64,000 nt of DNA from CAYTBN01 sp964436045 (GCA_964436045.1 CAYTBN010000002.1:62001-126000), one strand, 5' to 3'. Shown: positions 51,082 to 60,524, counted from the first letter of the stretch. Program-made: numbers and translations. Notes: a model not told the origin generated them from the sequence alone.

Positions 51082-52050
51082 ATGAAGCGGGCGCTGATCA
51101 CGGGAATCACGGGGCAAGACGGTGGCTATCTGGCCGAGGCGCTGCTCCGGGACGGCTGGGAGGTCCATGGCCTGATGCGGCGGCTGTCCGCGCCCAACGA
51201 CTGGCGCATCCGCCATCTCAAGGACCGGCTCCACCTCCACTGCGGTGACATGCTCGACCAGGGATGCCTGATTCGGATCCTGTCCGATGTGCGCCCCGAC
51301 GAGGTCTACAACCTCGCAGCCCAGTCCTACGTCGCAGCCTCCTGGGATCAGCCGCTGTTGACCGGCGCCGTCACGGGGCTGGGCGCAGCTCGCCTCCTCG
51401 AAGCGATCCGTCAGGTCGATCCCTCGATCCGCTTCTACCAGGCGAGCTCGTCGGAGATGTACGGCCTCGCCGAGATCGTGCCCCAGAAGGAGGACACGCC
51501 CTTTCACCCCCGCAGCCCCTACGCCGCGGCCAAGGTCTATGCCCACCACATGACGGTGAACTACCGCGAGAGTTTCGACATGTTCGCGGTGTCCGGCATC
51601 CTGTTCAACCACGAGTCACCGCGGCGCGGGGAGGAGTTCGTCACCCGCAAGATCACCAAGTCGGTGGCGGAGATCGCGACCGGTCAGCGGGACAAGCTTC
51701 ATCTGGGCAACATGTCGGCCCGCCGCGACTGGGGCTTTGCTGGCGACTACGTGCTGGCGATGATCGCCATGCTCCGCCAGGACACCCCCGAGGACTTCGT
51801 CGTCGCCAGCGGCATCTCCTACTCCGTGGAGGACTTCTGTCGCAAGGCATTCGAGGCGGCGGGGCTGGACTTCCGGAACCACGTGGACGTCGACCCGGGG
51901 CTGATCCGGCCCGCCGACATCCCGGAGCTGCGCGGGGACTATTCACGGGCCGAGCAGCGGCTGGGATGGACGCCTGAGGTCGATCTGGACCAGCTGATCC
52001 AGATGATGGTGGACGCCGATCTGGAGCGAACCCGGGGCTCACGGGATTGA
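51082..52050 (+). CDS. gmd: GDP-mannose 4,6-dehydratase
   Basis: This enzyme converts GDP-D-mannose to GDP-4-keto-6-deoxy-D-mannose, the first step to GDP-rhamnose or GDP-fucose. The 322-residue SDR protein has the NAD(P) loop (ALITGITGQDGGYLAEALL) and the family motif ASSSEMYG. The catalytic YxxxK is Tyr147 and Lys151 (YAAAK). HESPRRGEEFVTRKI and NMSARRDWGFAGDY are typical of Gmd. A strong AGGAGG precedes the ATG. The stop overlaps the next gene (TTGA), giving a two-gene sugar-nucleotide operon. Confidence 0.94.
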   Translation: MKRALITGITGQDGGYLAEALLRDGWEVHGLMRRLSAPNDWRIRHLKDRLHLHCGDMLDQGCLIRILSDVRPDEVYNLAAQSYVAASWDQPLLTGAVTGLGAARLLEAIRQVDPSIRFYQASSSEMYGLAEIVPQKEDTPFHPRSPYAAAKVYAHHMTVNYRESFDMFAVSGILFNHESPRRGEEFVTRKITKSVAEIATGQRDKLHLGNMSARRDWGFAGDYVLAMIAMLRQDTPEDFVVASGISYSVEDFCRKAFEAAGLDFRNHVDVDPGLIRPADIPELRGDYSRAEQRLGWTPEVDLDQLIQMMVDADLERTRGSRD

Positions 52051-52979
52051 CCGATCTGGTCGTCGGAGCCGGGGGGTTCGTCGGCCCCTACCTGACCTCC
52101 CACCTGCGCTCGGTGGGTCGCGAGGTGGTGGCCCTCGACGCGGTCCCGGGCGACGATGTAGACGAGGTCTGCGACATCTGTTCGCCGCCCGAGCTGGAAG
52201 ACGCCATCGCCCGGATCGCGCCCCGCCGGGTCTTTCATCTGGCCGCCCAGTCCAGTCCGCGCGTGGCCCGCGAGCACCCGGCGGAGACCTACAGGATCAA
52301 CGTCCAGGGGACGTTGAATCTGCTGGTCGCGTTGCGACGCCGCGCCCCAGGCTGCCGCGTGCTGTTCACGTCCACGTCGACCGTCTACGGGCACGTCCCG
52401 CCCGAGGCCGTCCCCCTGCGAGAGGAGCGGCGCCCTTACCCCCCGGGTCCCTATGAGAGCAGCAAGCAGCTGGCCGAGACCCTCTGCGGAATCCTGGGCG
52501 CGGACGGGCGCATCGAGGTGGTCGTCGTCCGTCCGTTCAACCACACGGGTCCGGGCCAGTCGCCCCACTTCGTGGTTCCGGCGCTGGTCCGCCGGGTCGC
52601 CGAGGTCGCCCTGGGGACCACCGAACCGCTCATCGAGACCGGCAATCTACATCCTCGCCGGGACTTCACCGACGTCCGCGACGTGGTACGCGCCTACCGG
52701 GGAATCCTGGATCGGGCCCCGTCCGGATCCGTGGTCAACGTCTGTTCCGGTCACGCCCGGTCGATCAGGTCACTGGTCGAGGATCTGTTGCGGCTCGCGG
52801 GCGTCGACGCCGAGGTGCGGATCGACCCCGCCAAGCAGCGCCCCTACGACGTCGAGGTCGTCCGCGGTGACACCCGCCGGCTGGCGGAGTTGCTCGGCTG
52901 GACGCCGGCGCCGCTCGGCGACCGTACGTTGCAAGAGATGCTGGCGGAGGCTCTGGAGGGGGGGAGGGGACAGGGCTGA
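52047..52979 (+). CDS. rmd: GDP-4-keto-6-deoxymannose reductase-like SDR
   Basis: This 310-residue extended SDR starts at TTG, overlapping the gmd stop. It has the nucleotide loop (VGAGGFVGPYLTSHL), catalytic Tyr136 and Lys140 (YESSK), STSTVYG, and a late RRDFTDVRDVVRAY. These fit RMD, which reduces the Gmd product to GDP-D-rhamnose for surface polysaccharide. A different reductase or epimerase outcome (for example GDP-fucose) is possible, since specificity cannot be read by eye. Co-transcription with gmd supports the same pathway. Confidence 0.83.
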   Translation: MTDLVVGAGGFVGPYLTSHLRSVGREVVALDAVPGDDVDEVCDICSPPELEDAIARIAPRRVFHLAAQSSPRVAREHPAETYRINVQGTLNLLVALRRRAPGCRVLFTSTSTVYGHVPPEAVPLREERRPYPPGPYESSKQLAETLCGILGADGRIEVVVVRPFNHTGPGQSPHFVVPALVRRVAEVALGTTEPLIETGNLHPRRDFTDVRDVVRAYRGILDRAPSGSVVNVCSGHARSIRSLVEDLLRLAGVDAEVRIDPAKQRPYDVEVVRGDTRRLAELLGWTPAPLGDRTLQEMLAEALEGGRGQG

Positions 52980-53003
52980 GAAGAGGGGGCGCTGGTCGGC
53001 GCG

Positions 53004-53591
53004 CTACTCTCCCCACTCGTCGATCTTGCCGTCGCCGTCGATGTCACGACCGGCACGCTGCATCACGCCGTCCGCGTAGTACTCCCAGTAGTCGATGCGA
53101 CCGTCTCTCGGCAGCCGAGCGTCCTGCTCGATGCGTTCGACGTGTCCCCGGTCGTAGTACTTGAACAGGTCCGGCCGGCCGTCGAAGTCCGTGTCCCACT
53201 CGCTTCGGACCCGCTTGCCGTTCTCGTAGAAATCGACCCAGTCCGGCTGGCCGTCGAAGTCGGCGTCGATCTGCTCCCGGCTCATCACGTCATCCTCGTA
53301 GAAGGTGATGACGTCGGCCCGCCCGTCCCGGTTGAGGTCGATCTCCCGGCGGGTGGGCGCGCTGGCATCCACGTCGGCCCCGGGGGGGTAGTAGTTCCAG
53401 ATGTCCGCGATCCGATCGCCGTTGATGTCGACCGCGACCCGCGTCTGGTTGGCCTCCTCGGTGGTGGTGAACGGGGAGATAGCCTCCTCGTCGTCACCCT
53501 TCTTCTTGCGCTTGCCCCACGCGTCCGCCGGTAGCAGCAAGGCGACCATCATGGCCATAGCGATCGCGGTCCACAGCTTCCTCGCGCTCAT
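53004..53591 (-). CDS. Exported protein with EF-hand-like Asp repeats
   Basis: This 195-residue protein has a signal peptide (AIAMAMMVALLLPADAWG) and a short Lys-rich spacer. About six repeats follow, built around calcium-loop-like DxNxDG or DxDGDG cores and an aromatic partner: DINGDRIADIWNYY, DLNRDGRADVITFY, DADFDGQPDWVDFY, DTDFDGRPDLFKYY, LPRDGRIDYWEYY and DIDGDGKIDEW. The pattern resembles calcium-binding thrombospondin-3 or dockerin loops. It probably binds calcium in the periplasm or on the surface; partner unknown. Confidence 0.68.
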   Translation of the reverse strand: MSARKLWTAIAMAMMVALLLPADAWGKRKKKGDDEEAISPFTTTEEANQTRVAVDINGDRIADIWNYYPPGADVDASAPTRREIDLNRDGRADVITFYEDDVMSREQIDADFDGQPDWVDFYENGKRVRSEWDTDFDGRPDLFKYYDRGHVERIEQDARLPRDGRIDYWEYYADGVMQRAGRDIDGDGKIDEWGE

Positions 53592-53664
53592 GTGCTCACT
53601 CCAGGGGCGTCACCCGTTGAACGACCCTCGCCCCGTTATGCCTCACAACTGCTCCGGTTTCAAA

Positions 53665-55161
53665 TCAGCCCGGATCCGTGGGGATCGCATCGCAGGAGAA
53701 CAGATAGGTCGCCACGTTGATCCCCACCCGGCGGGGGTCACGCGTGCGTACCACGCTGGTGAAGTAGCGGCGTTTGCCCGGTACCCGACCGCACAGGTCG
53801 ATCAGGGTGGGTGCGGCCTCCTTGCCCAGTGCGTCACGAATCCGCAGCACCAGGGGCCGGGCTTGACCCTCGTTGCCCTTGCCACGCTGGACGACGATCG
53901 CCAGGTCACCGCTGTCCAGCTCCACCAGGCTGCCGGGCGGATACCGCCCGATCATGCCGACGAACAGCGCCGTCAGCACGGGGTCGTACTGCTGGCCCGA
54001 GCCGCGTGTGAGCCGCTTGATCGCCTGGTCGGGAGGCAGTCGATCCCGCTGGGAACCGCCCCCCAGCATGGCGTCGTAGGCGTCGCAGACCGCGATGATT
54101 CGCGAGTACAGGTGGGGCCTCAGCATGGGGAGGTCGGGATACCCGTCGCCTCCGTCGAAATGGCGGTGGTGCTCGGCGGCCACGATCGCCCGCTGGAGGA
54201 TCCTCGAATCGCGACCGTGGGCATCGAGCAGGAATCGCATGCCCAGGGTCGGGTGCTGTTCTTCCAGCTCTTCCGGGGTCAAAAACGCCGCGAGATCGTG
54301 GTCCGGCGGCAGGGCCTCGCCGATGTTGTGGTTCATCGCCGCGACACCGAGGGCGATCATGTGCTTGCGGGCCAGGCCGATGCGGCGGCCGAGGGCCAGG
54401 GCCAGCACGGTGGTGTTGATCGTGTGATCGAGCACCGGATCGCCGACACCGCGCAGCGCGCCCAGCTGCAAGAAGGTGTTCTCGTCCCGCTCGCCGACCA
54501 CCATCAGTCGGCGGACCGCCACCTGCTGGCGCCGGAGCCGGTTGGAGGCCCCCTCCTCGTCGCTGCCGCGCCCGTGGAACGAGTACATGGCGCGCACGTA
54601 GGCTTCGAGGGCGTCGAGCTTCATCGCCGTGCCGTCGTCGTCGTCGGCCTTGTCGCGCTGCCGCTGGGGGCTGATCAGCATGATCTCGGTGACCCCTGCC
54701 ACCGCGCATTCCCGTTCCAGCTTGGAGCGGGGATCATCGGAGTCCGTGCACTCTCGCAGGGCGATCAGGAACTCGAGCAGCTTGTCGTCCCTGAAGCCGC
54801 GCAGGAACGAGACTCCGCCGAGTTCCCGTTTGTCGAGGAACGCGCTGAGCTTGGACACCAGGCGGTGGCTCGCCGTGTCCATCCGCAGCCGCATCCCGTT
54901 GAGGAACACGGAGTCGCCCAGGGCGATCACCGCGACGGCCTCGTCGTGCTCGTGGGCCTCGCGCAGGGTGCCCGCCAGATGCTCGAGGGCCCGATGGGGC
55001 GTCTCGTTGTCCGACGAGTAGATGCCCAGGGTGCGGGTGATACCCCAGAACTGCGGGATCAGTCGCCGGCCGATCTCCACCAACCAACGGCGGCGCGCCT
55101 TGGACGCGTCGTCCTGAGCCACCTCGAGGTTGGTCGGCGGACCGTGGGTCTCTTCAACCAC
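53665..55161 (-). CDS. HD-GYP-domain protein with altered HD dyad
   Basis: The 498 residues comprise an unrecognised N-terminal region (to about 225) followed by an HD-GYP-like domain. Counting from GTG 55161, it keeps His246, the HPxxG-type His303, His331-His332, GYP at 340-342 and Asp360 (DAYDA). The central HD pair is His278-Asn279 (NHNIGE), so the metal-binding aspartate is replaced. The GYP segment also has extra residues (HHRHFDGGDGYP). HD-GYP enzymes hydrolyse cyclic di-GMP; this one may be inactive or a binding protein. The frame extends to 55194, but GTG 55161 has GAGGGGAG upstream and overlaps the preceding gene by only eight bases. Confidence 0.75.
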   Translation of the reverse strand: MVEETHGPPTNLEVAQDDASKARRRWLVEIGRRLIPQFWGITRTLGIYSSDNETPHRALEHLAGTLREAHEHDEAVAVIALGDSVFLNGMRLRMDTASHRLVSKLSAFLDKRELGGVSFLRGFRDDKLLEFLIALRECTDSDDPRSKLERECAVAGVTEIMLISPQRQRDKADDDDGTAMKLDALEAYVRAMYSFHGRGSDEEGASNRLRRQQVAVRRLMVVGERDENTFLQLGALRGVGDPVLDHTINTTVLALALGRRIGLARKHMIALGVAAMNHNIGEALPPDHDLAAFLTPEELEEQHPTLGMRFLLDAHGRDSRILQRAIVAAEHHRHFDGGDGYPDLPMLRPHLYSRIIAVCDAYDAMLGGGSQRDRLPPDQAIKRLTRGSGQQYDPVLTALFVGMIGRYPPGSLVELDSGDLAIVVQRGKGNEGQARPLVLRIRDALGKEAAPTLIDLCGRVPGKRRYFTSVVRTRDPRRVGINVATYLFSCDAIPTDPG

Positions 55162-57298
55162 CGTGCCGTCTCCCCTCGGCCAGCTCGAGAGCATCCCGGG
55201 CGGCCTTGCGGAGCCCTGGCTGAAGGCTGGATGCCGCCTGCTTCAACAATCGGCGCGCACCTACGGTGCGGATGTGCGCCAGTCCCTCGGCCGCGAGCCG
55301 CCGGGTCTCGCTCTGCCGGGGCGCGGCCAGCCGCACCTTGGCCAGCAGCAGCTCGCCGAGGGTCGCGGTGGCTGCGTCGCCGCCGTCCTGCGCCAGCATG
55401 GCGATCGCCAGTTCCTTTTCTTCCCGATCCCGCCGATGGAAGCTGTCCGCGGTGACCATGCGCTTGAGCAGGGGGACCAACGCGGGTAATCGATCGGCGT
55501 CCATTCGCCGGATGATGGCGCAGCGCACCTGGAGATTCCGGTCGTCGGCGAGCATGGTCGCCAGCCGCTTCCACAGCTGGCGCACGTGACTGGAGGGGAT
55601 CAGCTCGATGGCAGCCTGACGGACAATGGGCTCCGAGTGCCCCAGCAGAGCGGCCAGCTGATCGCGGGCAGCGTAGGACTCCATCCGGGACAGGGCCTCG
55701 ATGCGGATCCGCATCGGCTCCGGGTCCATCCGGTGGATACCCTCGGTCAGCGGCCCGGGATCGCCCTGCAGCGCGGTGACGATGCGCTGCACCAGATAGC
55801 GCCGGAACCCGTCGTCGGGCATCTCCGTGGCCACGTCCAGCAGGGCGCGGACCCTGACCTGGCCGCCGATCTGCAGCAGCGCCTCCAGCTGGCGGGCCGC
55901 GGCGGCGTCTTCGGGATCCAGCTGGCGGGCGAATCGCACCAGCAGGTCGATGTCCAGCAGCCGAGCCACCAGCTCGCTGGCCATCCGGGCTGCCTCGGCG
56001 TCCTCCACGTCCGCGAATCCCTGCAGGGCCTCGACGGTGCCGCGCAGCCGGTCGATGAGGCCGAACTCCGCTGCACTCTGGATGCAATCCATCAGCAGCG
56101 GCGCCGCCTTGACGATGTCGATGGCCGAGTCACCGAGCAAGGCGACGTGCATCAGGAAGGCGGTGGTCTTGTCCAGCAGATCCGCCGCGCTCTCCTGGTC
56201 CGCCTCCTCCCACAAGGCGACGATCTCTTGCGGGGGAACGTCCAGCGCCTCCCGCTCACCGTCGGCGAATTCCAGGGTCCGCAGGCTGGCCGTCGAACGC
56301 CACGAGCCCGCACCACCGAGCGCTCCCCCCGAGGAGCCGAACGCCTGTGCCAGTGCGCTGCGCTCCCCCGTGTTCCGGGCGTCGTCGATGGCTCCCCCCC
56401 CGGTGGCTCCGCCCTCGCCATCATCGGTCACCGCCTCGGCATCGGAGAGCTCCTCGCCCCCCAACGAAGAGCCCGATTCCTCCAGGCTGTCGAAGTCGTC
56501 GCTGTCGTCCAGACCGTCGAGGTCGCCGAACTCGCCGCTGTCACCGAGGTCGTCCAGGTCAAAATCCTCGTCGAACAGATCCCCGGCCCCGCCGGTTCCA
56601 CCTCCCGGTCCGGCGTCCGCTCCCGCCTCCATCTGGGGCAGATCCGGCGCCGCCGGGTAGCGGAGATCGTCGTACAGCTGCAGCTCTTCTTGGAGCACGT
56701 ACTCGCCGTCCGCCGCACTCGCGTCCGAGGACAGGATCCGCTGGCAGATCTCGTCGAAGTTGACCGCCTCGCCACGGCCCGCGTCCGCCGAGTCCTCGAC
56801 GGCCTCCTCCACGCCCTGGACCGCCTCGTAGCCGATGTGGTGTAGATCCGCGGCCCAGAGCAACCCCTGGAGCGTGTCCTCCTGGTGCTGGGGCAGGTAG
56901 AAGTTGGTGCCCAGGATCGTCAGGAACTCCAGGAATTCCTCGACGGACAGCCCCGCCCGCAGGGTGAGCACGCGGATCCCGTCCCGGTACAGCTCGTCGG
57001 CCAGGCCTCCGCCGGGCGGATCCGAGATCACCTCCACGCCCTGGAATTCCAGCCCCTTGCCCTTGACCTCGAGGTCGATGGAGTTGAACTCCTTCAGCCG
57101 GGGAGCGAGCTGGGTCAGGATCTCGTGGGCGTGCCGCCGGGAGTGTTCGTGGTCGGCGCCGTAGAGGCGCACGGTGTACACGACCCGCCGCAGACCGGAC
57201 AGGTCCTGGGCTAGTGCAGTCGTCGATCGCCCGGGCGGGTCCTTGGCAGAAAAGGGAGCGGGGGGCGAATCGGCGCCAGGGGGTGTGCTCTCGTCCAT
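55154..57298 (-). CDS. HEAT-repeat protein of the signalling cluster
   Basis: This 714-residue protein is probably cytoplasmic. An N-terminal domain (about 30-160; RRVVYTVRLYGADHEHSRRHA) resembles the region that precedes HD-GYP or kinase outputs in related proteins. About 235-290 is a long acidic stretch with DLDDL, DLDGLDD and DDFDSL repeats. About 350-700 is helical HEAT-like repeat (for example RDQLAALLGHSEPIVRQAAIELI). No catalytic motif is seen. It overlaps the HD-GYP gene start and lies 16 bases from the kinase gene, so it is probably a scaffold acting with them. Confidence 0.7.
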   Translation of the reverse strand: MDESTPPGADSPPAPFSAKDPPGRSTTALAQDLSGLRRVVYTVRLYGADHEHSRRHAHEILTQLAPRLKEFNSIDLEVKGKGLEFQGVEVISDPPGGGLADELYRDGIRVLTLRAGLSVEEFLEFLTILGTNFYLPQHQEDTLQGLLWAADLHHIGYEAVQGVEEAVEDSADAGRGEAVNFDEICQRILSSDASAADGEYVLQEELQLYDDLRYPAAPDLPQMEAGADAGPGGGTGGAGDLFDEDFDLDDLGDSGEFGDLDGLDDSDDFDSLEESGSSLGGEELSDAEAVTDDGEGGATGGGAIDDARNTGERSALAQAFGSSGGALGGAGSWRSTASLRTLEFADGEREALDVPPQEIVALWEEADQESAADLLDKTTAFLMHVALLGDSAIDIVKAAPLLMDCIQSAAEFGLIDRLRGTVEALQGFADVEDAEAARMASELVARLLDIDLLVRFARQLDPEDAAAARQLEALLQIGGQVRVRALLDVATEMPDDGFRRYLVQRIVTALQGDPGPLTEGIHRMDPEPMRIRIEALSRMESYAARDQLAALLGHSEPIVRQAAIELIPSSHVRQLWKRLATMLADDRNLQVRCAIIRRMDADRLPALVPLLKRMVTADSFHRRDREEKELAIAMLAQDGGDAATATLGELLLAKVRLAAPRQSETRRLAAEGLAHIRTVGARRLLKQAASSLQPGLRKAARDALELAEGRRHGG

Positions 57299-57314
57299 CC
57301 AGCGACCCAGTATC

Positions 57315-59288
57315 TCACGACCCGAGGACTAGGAGGTCAAATTGTAGGAGCAGGAACACGGCCTGGATCGCGTCCAGCTCCGAGCCAGGCGTGGCCACCG
57401 TCAACAGATCGTTCAGGTTCCCGCCGCGCGCCGCCGCCTCGTGAACGGTCAGCTCGTTGGAGCGCAATGGCACCGACGCCTCTGCCGGTCTGACCAGACC
57501 CTGGGACACGGAGCGTTTCCGGTGGCGTTCCATCGCCCGGGCCAGGATCCCGCCACCGAGGCCGTCCCGAATCGTGATCGCCAGCGCGTCGTCCAGTGGA
57601 CAGGGCGGGACATTCTCCAACAGGCCCTCGGCGGGGCCGGCGAGCACGGTGGCTTCCGTCCAGCCGAGCACGCGCGCCAAGTGATCCGCCATTCGCCGCT
57701 GACCCACCGACTCCAGCCGCGTCGCCGAGACGAGCTTCCGCTCGCCGAGCACCCGGATCGCCCGCCGGTCGTCCCCCGCGCACAGGTGTTCGACGACCAA
57801 ACCCTGAGTCCGGGAGAGGTTGCCTTCAGCCATCAGGAAGGCAACGACGGAGCGAGGCGCGTGGGACCCCTCGACTCCGACCAACCAGCCGTCGCGCAGG
57901 TGCAGCGCGATCACCTCGTCGGCGTTCCAGCACACCGCGACGCAGCTCTGCAGCCCGCGGATGGCGTGGGTCAGCTGGGCGCGGACATCGACGGCCCTGA
58001 GCTTGAGCCGGCTCAGGTTCCCATCCCGGTCCTGCGTCGGCTGGCCCCGCCGGTACTCGTACACCGGCCGCCAGTGATCGTCTTCGAAGCGAACCAGCAC
58101 CTCCGGTCCGACCGAGCTGTCGGCCAGTGCCGCGCGCAGCGCGCGGGAATCGTAGTTCAGTAGCCCTCGACCGGGCACGAAGGCCGTGGCCCGGCCACCG
58201 GTCGGGAAGCGCCAGCCGAGCTGCTCGGTCTGGGACTTCTCGGTCTCCCTCGCCGCCACGGCGATGGCGACTTCCTGGTCGGTCTCCTGCTCGTCGATGG
58301 GGACGATGGAGATGCTCGGGGGTTCCTGCAGATCGTCGCCGAGCGGGGCACCCGAGGGGGCTGACTCGTTCTCCACCTGGGTCAGGAAGTCGGCCAACGC
58401 GCGCCCCGAGAGGCGGATTCCTTCCTCGTAGACGTGGTCCTTCAGGTCGGAGAGGAACTCGGCAGCGGATGGATAGCGGTCACCGGGCTCGGTGGCCAGC
58501 GCTCGCATGAGGATCGGTTCGAGCGCGGTGGGTAACGACAGATCCCGCTCCAGCTGTTGCTCCGGATCGAATCGTCGCAGCTCCTTGACCACGTCCCGGT
58601 ACTGGGCACCGCGGAGCAGCGGTTCACCGATGACCAGCTCGAACAACACCGCGCCGAGGGCGAAGATGTCGGAGCGGGCGCTGGGGGTATCGCCGCGGAT
58701 CAGCTCGGGCGCGAAGTACCGGTACTTGCCAAGGATCTCGCCGCTCTCGGTCTCCCAACGCGCGATGGCGGCCTTGGAGACCCCGAAGTCGGTGAGCATG
58801 ACCGCCCCGGTCCGCGAGAGCAGCACGTTGGCCGGGCTGACATCGCGGTGGACCAGATTCAGCGGTGCCCCGTCGGCGTCCACCGCCGTGTGGGCGTGAT
58901 CGAGGGCCCGCAAGGCCTCGCCGATGATCCTCAGGATGTGGCGGTAGGGGATGGTCGTGTCCAGGTCGGAGCACAGCGACATCAGCCGCCGCAGGTCCAT
59001 CCCGTCGACGTACTCCATCGCGAGGTAGTAGTTGCCCCGGTCCTCGCCCAGGTCGTGGACCTGGACGATGTTGGGGTGGCGCAGCGCCACGGTCACCCGG
59101 GCCTCGTCGAGGAACATGCGAACGAACTTGGCGTCCTTCACCAGCTTGGGAAGGATCCGCTTGACGGCGTAGTACTGGCGGAAGTCCTCGAGCCCTTCCA
59201 CCCGGGCCAGGTACACCTCGGCCATGCCGCCGAGTCCGAGGGGGCGGATCAACGTATAACGTCCGAGCCTGTGAGTCCGTTCGGGCAT
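57315..59288 (-). CDS. Serine/threonine protein kinase with C-terminal PATAN/DUF4388-like region
   Basis: This is a eukaryote-like kinase of 657 residues. The catalytic domain (about 8-285) has a complete motif set: GLGGMAEVYLA loop, VKR lysine, HRDVSPANV catalytic loop, DFGVSKA, and an APE-like APELIRGD with DIFALGAVLFEL. No transmembrane helix is obvious, so it is probably cytoplasmic. Residues about 370-657 resemble PATAN/DUF4388-type regions (ALHLRDGWLVGVEGSHAP, then LGERKLVSATRLESV), often found on deltaproteobacterial signalling proteins. Its neighbours, an HD-GYP-like and a HEAT protein, suggest one pathway. Substrate unknown. Confidence 0.88.
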   Translation of the reverse strand: MPERTHRLGRYTLIRPLGLGGMAEVYLARVEGLEDFRQYYAVKRILPKLVKDAKFVRMFLDEARVTVALRHPNIVQVHDLGEDRGNYYLAMEYVDGMDLRRLMSLCSDLDTTIPYRHILRIIGEALRALDHAHTAVDADGAPLNLVHRDVSPANVLLSRTGAVMLTDFGVSKAAIARWETESGEILGKYRYFAPELIRGDTPSARSDIFALGAVLFELVIGEPLLRGAQYRDVVKELRRFDPEQQLERDLSLPTALEPILMRALATEPGDRYPSAAEFLSDLKDHVYEEGIRLSGRALADFLTQVENESAPSGAPLGDDLQEPPSISIVPIDEQETDQEVAIAVAARETEKSQTEQLGWRFPTGGRATAFVPGRGLLNYDSRALRAALADSSVGPEVLVRFEDDHWRPVYEYRRGQPTQDRDGNLSRLKLRAVDVRAQLTHAIRGLQSCVAVCWNADEVIALHLRDGWLVGVEGSHAPRSVVAFLMAEGNLSRTQGLVVEHLCAGDDRRAIRVLGERKLVSATRLESVGQRRMADHLARVLGWTEATVLAGPAEGLLENVPPCPLDDALAITIRDGLGGGILARAMERHRKRSVSQGLVRPAEASVPLRSNELTVHEAAARGGNLNDLLTVATPGSELDAIQAVFLLLQFDLLVLGS

Positions 59289-59366
59289 GGTCCAGGCAAC
59301 TCAGATCGAGGGGAGATTGTAGTGGGTTTCTCGGTCCGGCGTCAGCCGCCAGCCGCCGAACGCGGA

Positions 59367-60524
59367 TCAGGGGCCCAGGGTCACCGCTCCGCCCTTGACC
59401 CGGGCAGCATCGTGTCCGCGGCCGTCGCGGACTATGAGCGCGCTGACGTCTTCCCGTTCCATCGCCAGCTGGTAGGCCGCGAGTGCGCTGTCCGAGCGGT
59501 CCTTCGCCGCCATCGAGTCCCAGCGCTCGTCGACGATCAGGACCAGCGTCGGCTCCGGCTCGGCGAGCCGGATTATCCCCACCGCCGGTAGGTACTCGCC
59601 GTAGCTGTCCACCGAGGGGCTCCCCGCGTGCATCAGCCGGGGAACCAGGGACGCCAGGGCCAGGGCTGCCAGCAGGCTCAGCAGGATGATGGCGCCGATC
59701 TGGAAACGCGCCGTTCCCACCGACTGGGCCGCCGCGACGGGTCGATGGCCCGCCGAGTCGACGGCGCGCTTGATCAGCTCCTGTGGCTTCTCAGGAGGCG
59801 ATTCGTTCTCGACGACGGGGTGTCCGTCGGGAACATCGCCGGGGATCTCCTCGCCGAGGATCTGCTCGAGGGAGTCCTTCAACTCGCGGCGACTCGCGGC
59901 TGTGTCACCGCGCAACAGCTGGTCGAGGGTGCTCTCGTGATCGTCCTCGGCCAATCCGAACTCACCAGTGACCTCCGCGTCACCCTCCACCGAGCCCGCC
60001 GAGGACCGGGCGCCGGCCGGCCGTTCCGCATCGGTCGCCACCTCCTGGGCGCGCGCGGAGCCCCGGGGCATCGCCGCCCTGAGAGCCGTGCGCTGGTCCA
60101 CCATCATCTTGATCGTGGGGCGACGGTCCGCCCCGGCTGGATGGGCCTCGAGCAGGGGCTCGAGCCGCTTCATCAGGCGATACGCCACGCGCATCCGCTT
60201 CGAGTCGCGGTCGTCGAACTCGGCGCCGGCCGGCAGACCGAGGAACTCGTGGACCTGGATCACGAGTCCGAGGGCGATGGACTCGGCGGTGTCGCTGTCG
60301 ATCTGCTCGGCGTCGATGCGCCCCGGTGTGATGTAGCGGATGCCCGCGCGGGCGCGGGCGAGTCCCCGGTCGAGGGCATCGCGCAGGCGCTCGATCTCCG
60401 CTTCGCCATCCCCTCCCAGGGGAGCCACCCGCTCCTCCGGGCACTGTCGTCGGCGCCAGGATTCCAGATCCTGGAGGATGGCTGACAGGCTTCTCACGTT
60501 GGTTCCCCACACCGCTGCTACCAT
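59367..60524 (-). CDS. Single-pass membrane protein upstream of the kinase
   Basis: This 385-residue protein has an N-terminal helical domain (about 1-160; SLSAILQDLESWRRR, LVIQVHEFLGLPAGAEF), a low-complexity acidic linker, and a transmembrane helix at about 285 (IGAIILLSLLAALALASL). A short periplasmic or cytoplasmic end follows (LVLIVDERWDSMAAKDRSD). The frame reaches 60551; the ATG at 60524 with an AGGTG upstream was preferred. No family is recognised. Sharing strand and spacing (78 bases) with the kinase suggests it belongs to the same system. Confidence 0.62.
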   Translation of the reverse strand: MVAAVWGTNVRSLSAILQDLESWRRRQCPEERVAPLGGDGEAEIERLRDALDRGLARARAGIRYITPGRIDAEQIDSDTAESIALGLVIQVHEFLGLPAGAEFDDRDSKRMRVAYRLMKRLEPLLEAHPAGADRRPTIKMMVDQRTALRAAMPRGSARAQEVATDAERPAGARSSAGSVEGDAEVTGEFGLAEDDHESTLDQLLRGDTAASRRELKDSLEQILGEEIPGDVPDGHPVVENESPPEKPQELIKRAVDSAGHRPVAAAQSVGTARFQIGAIILLSLLAALALASLVPRLMHAGSPSVDSYGEYLPAVGIIRLAEPEPTLVLIVDERWDSMAAKDRSDSALAAYQLAMEREDVSALIVRDGRGHDAARVKGGAVTLGP

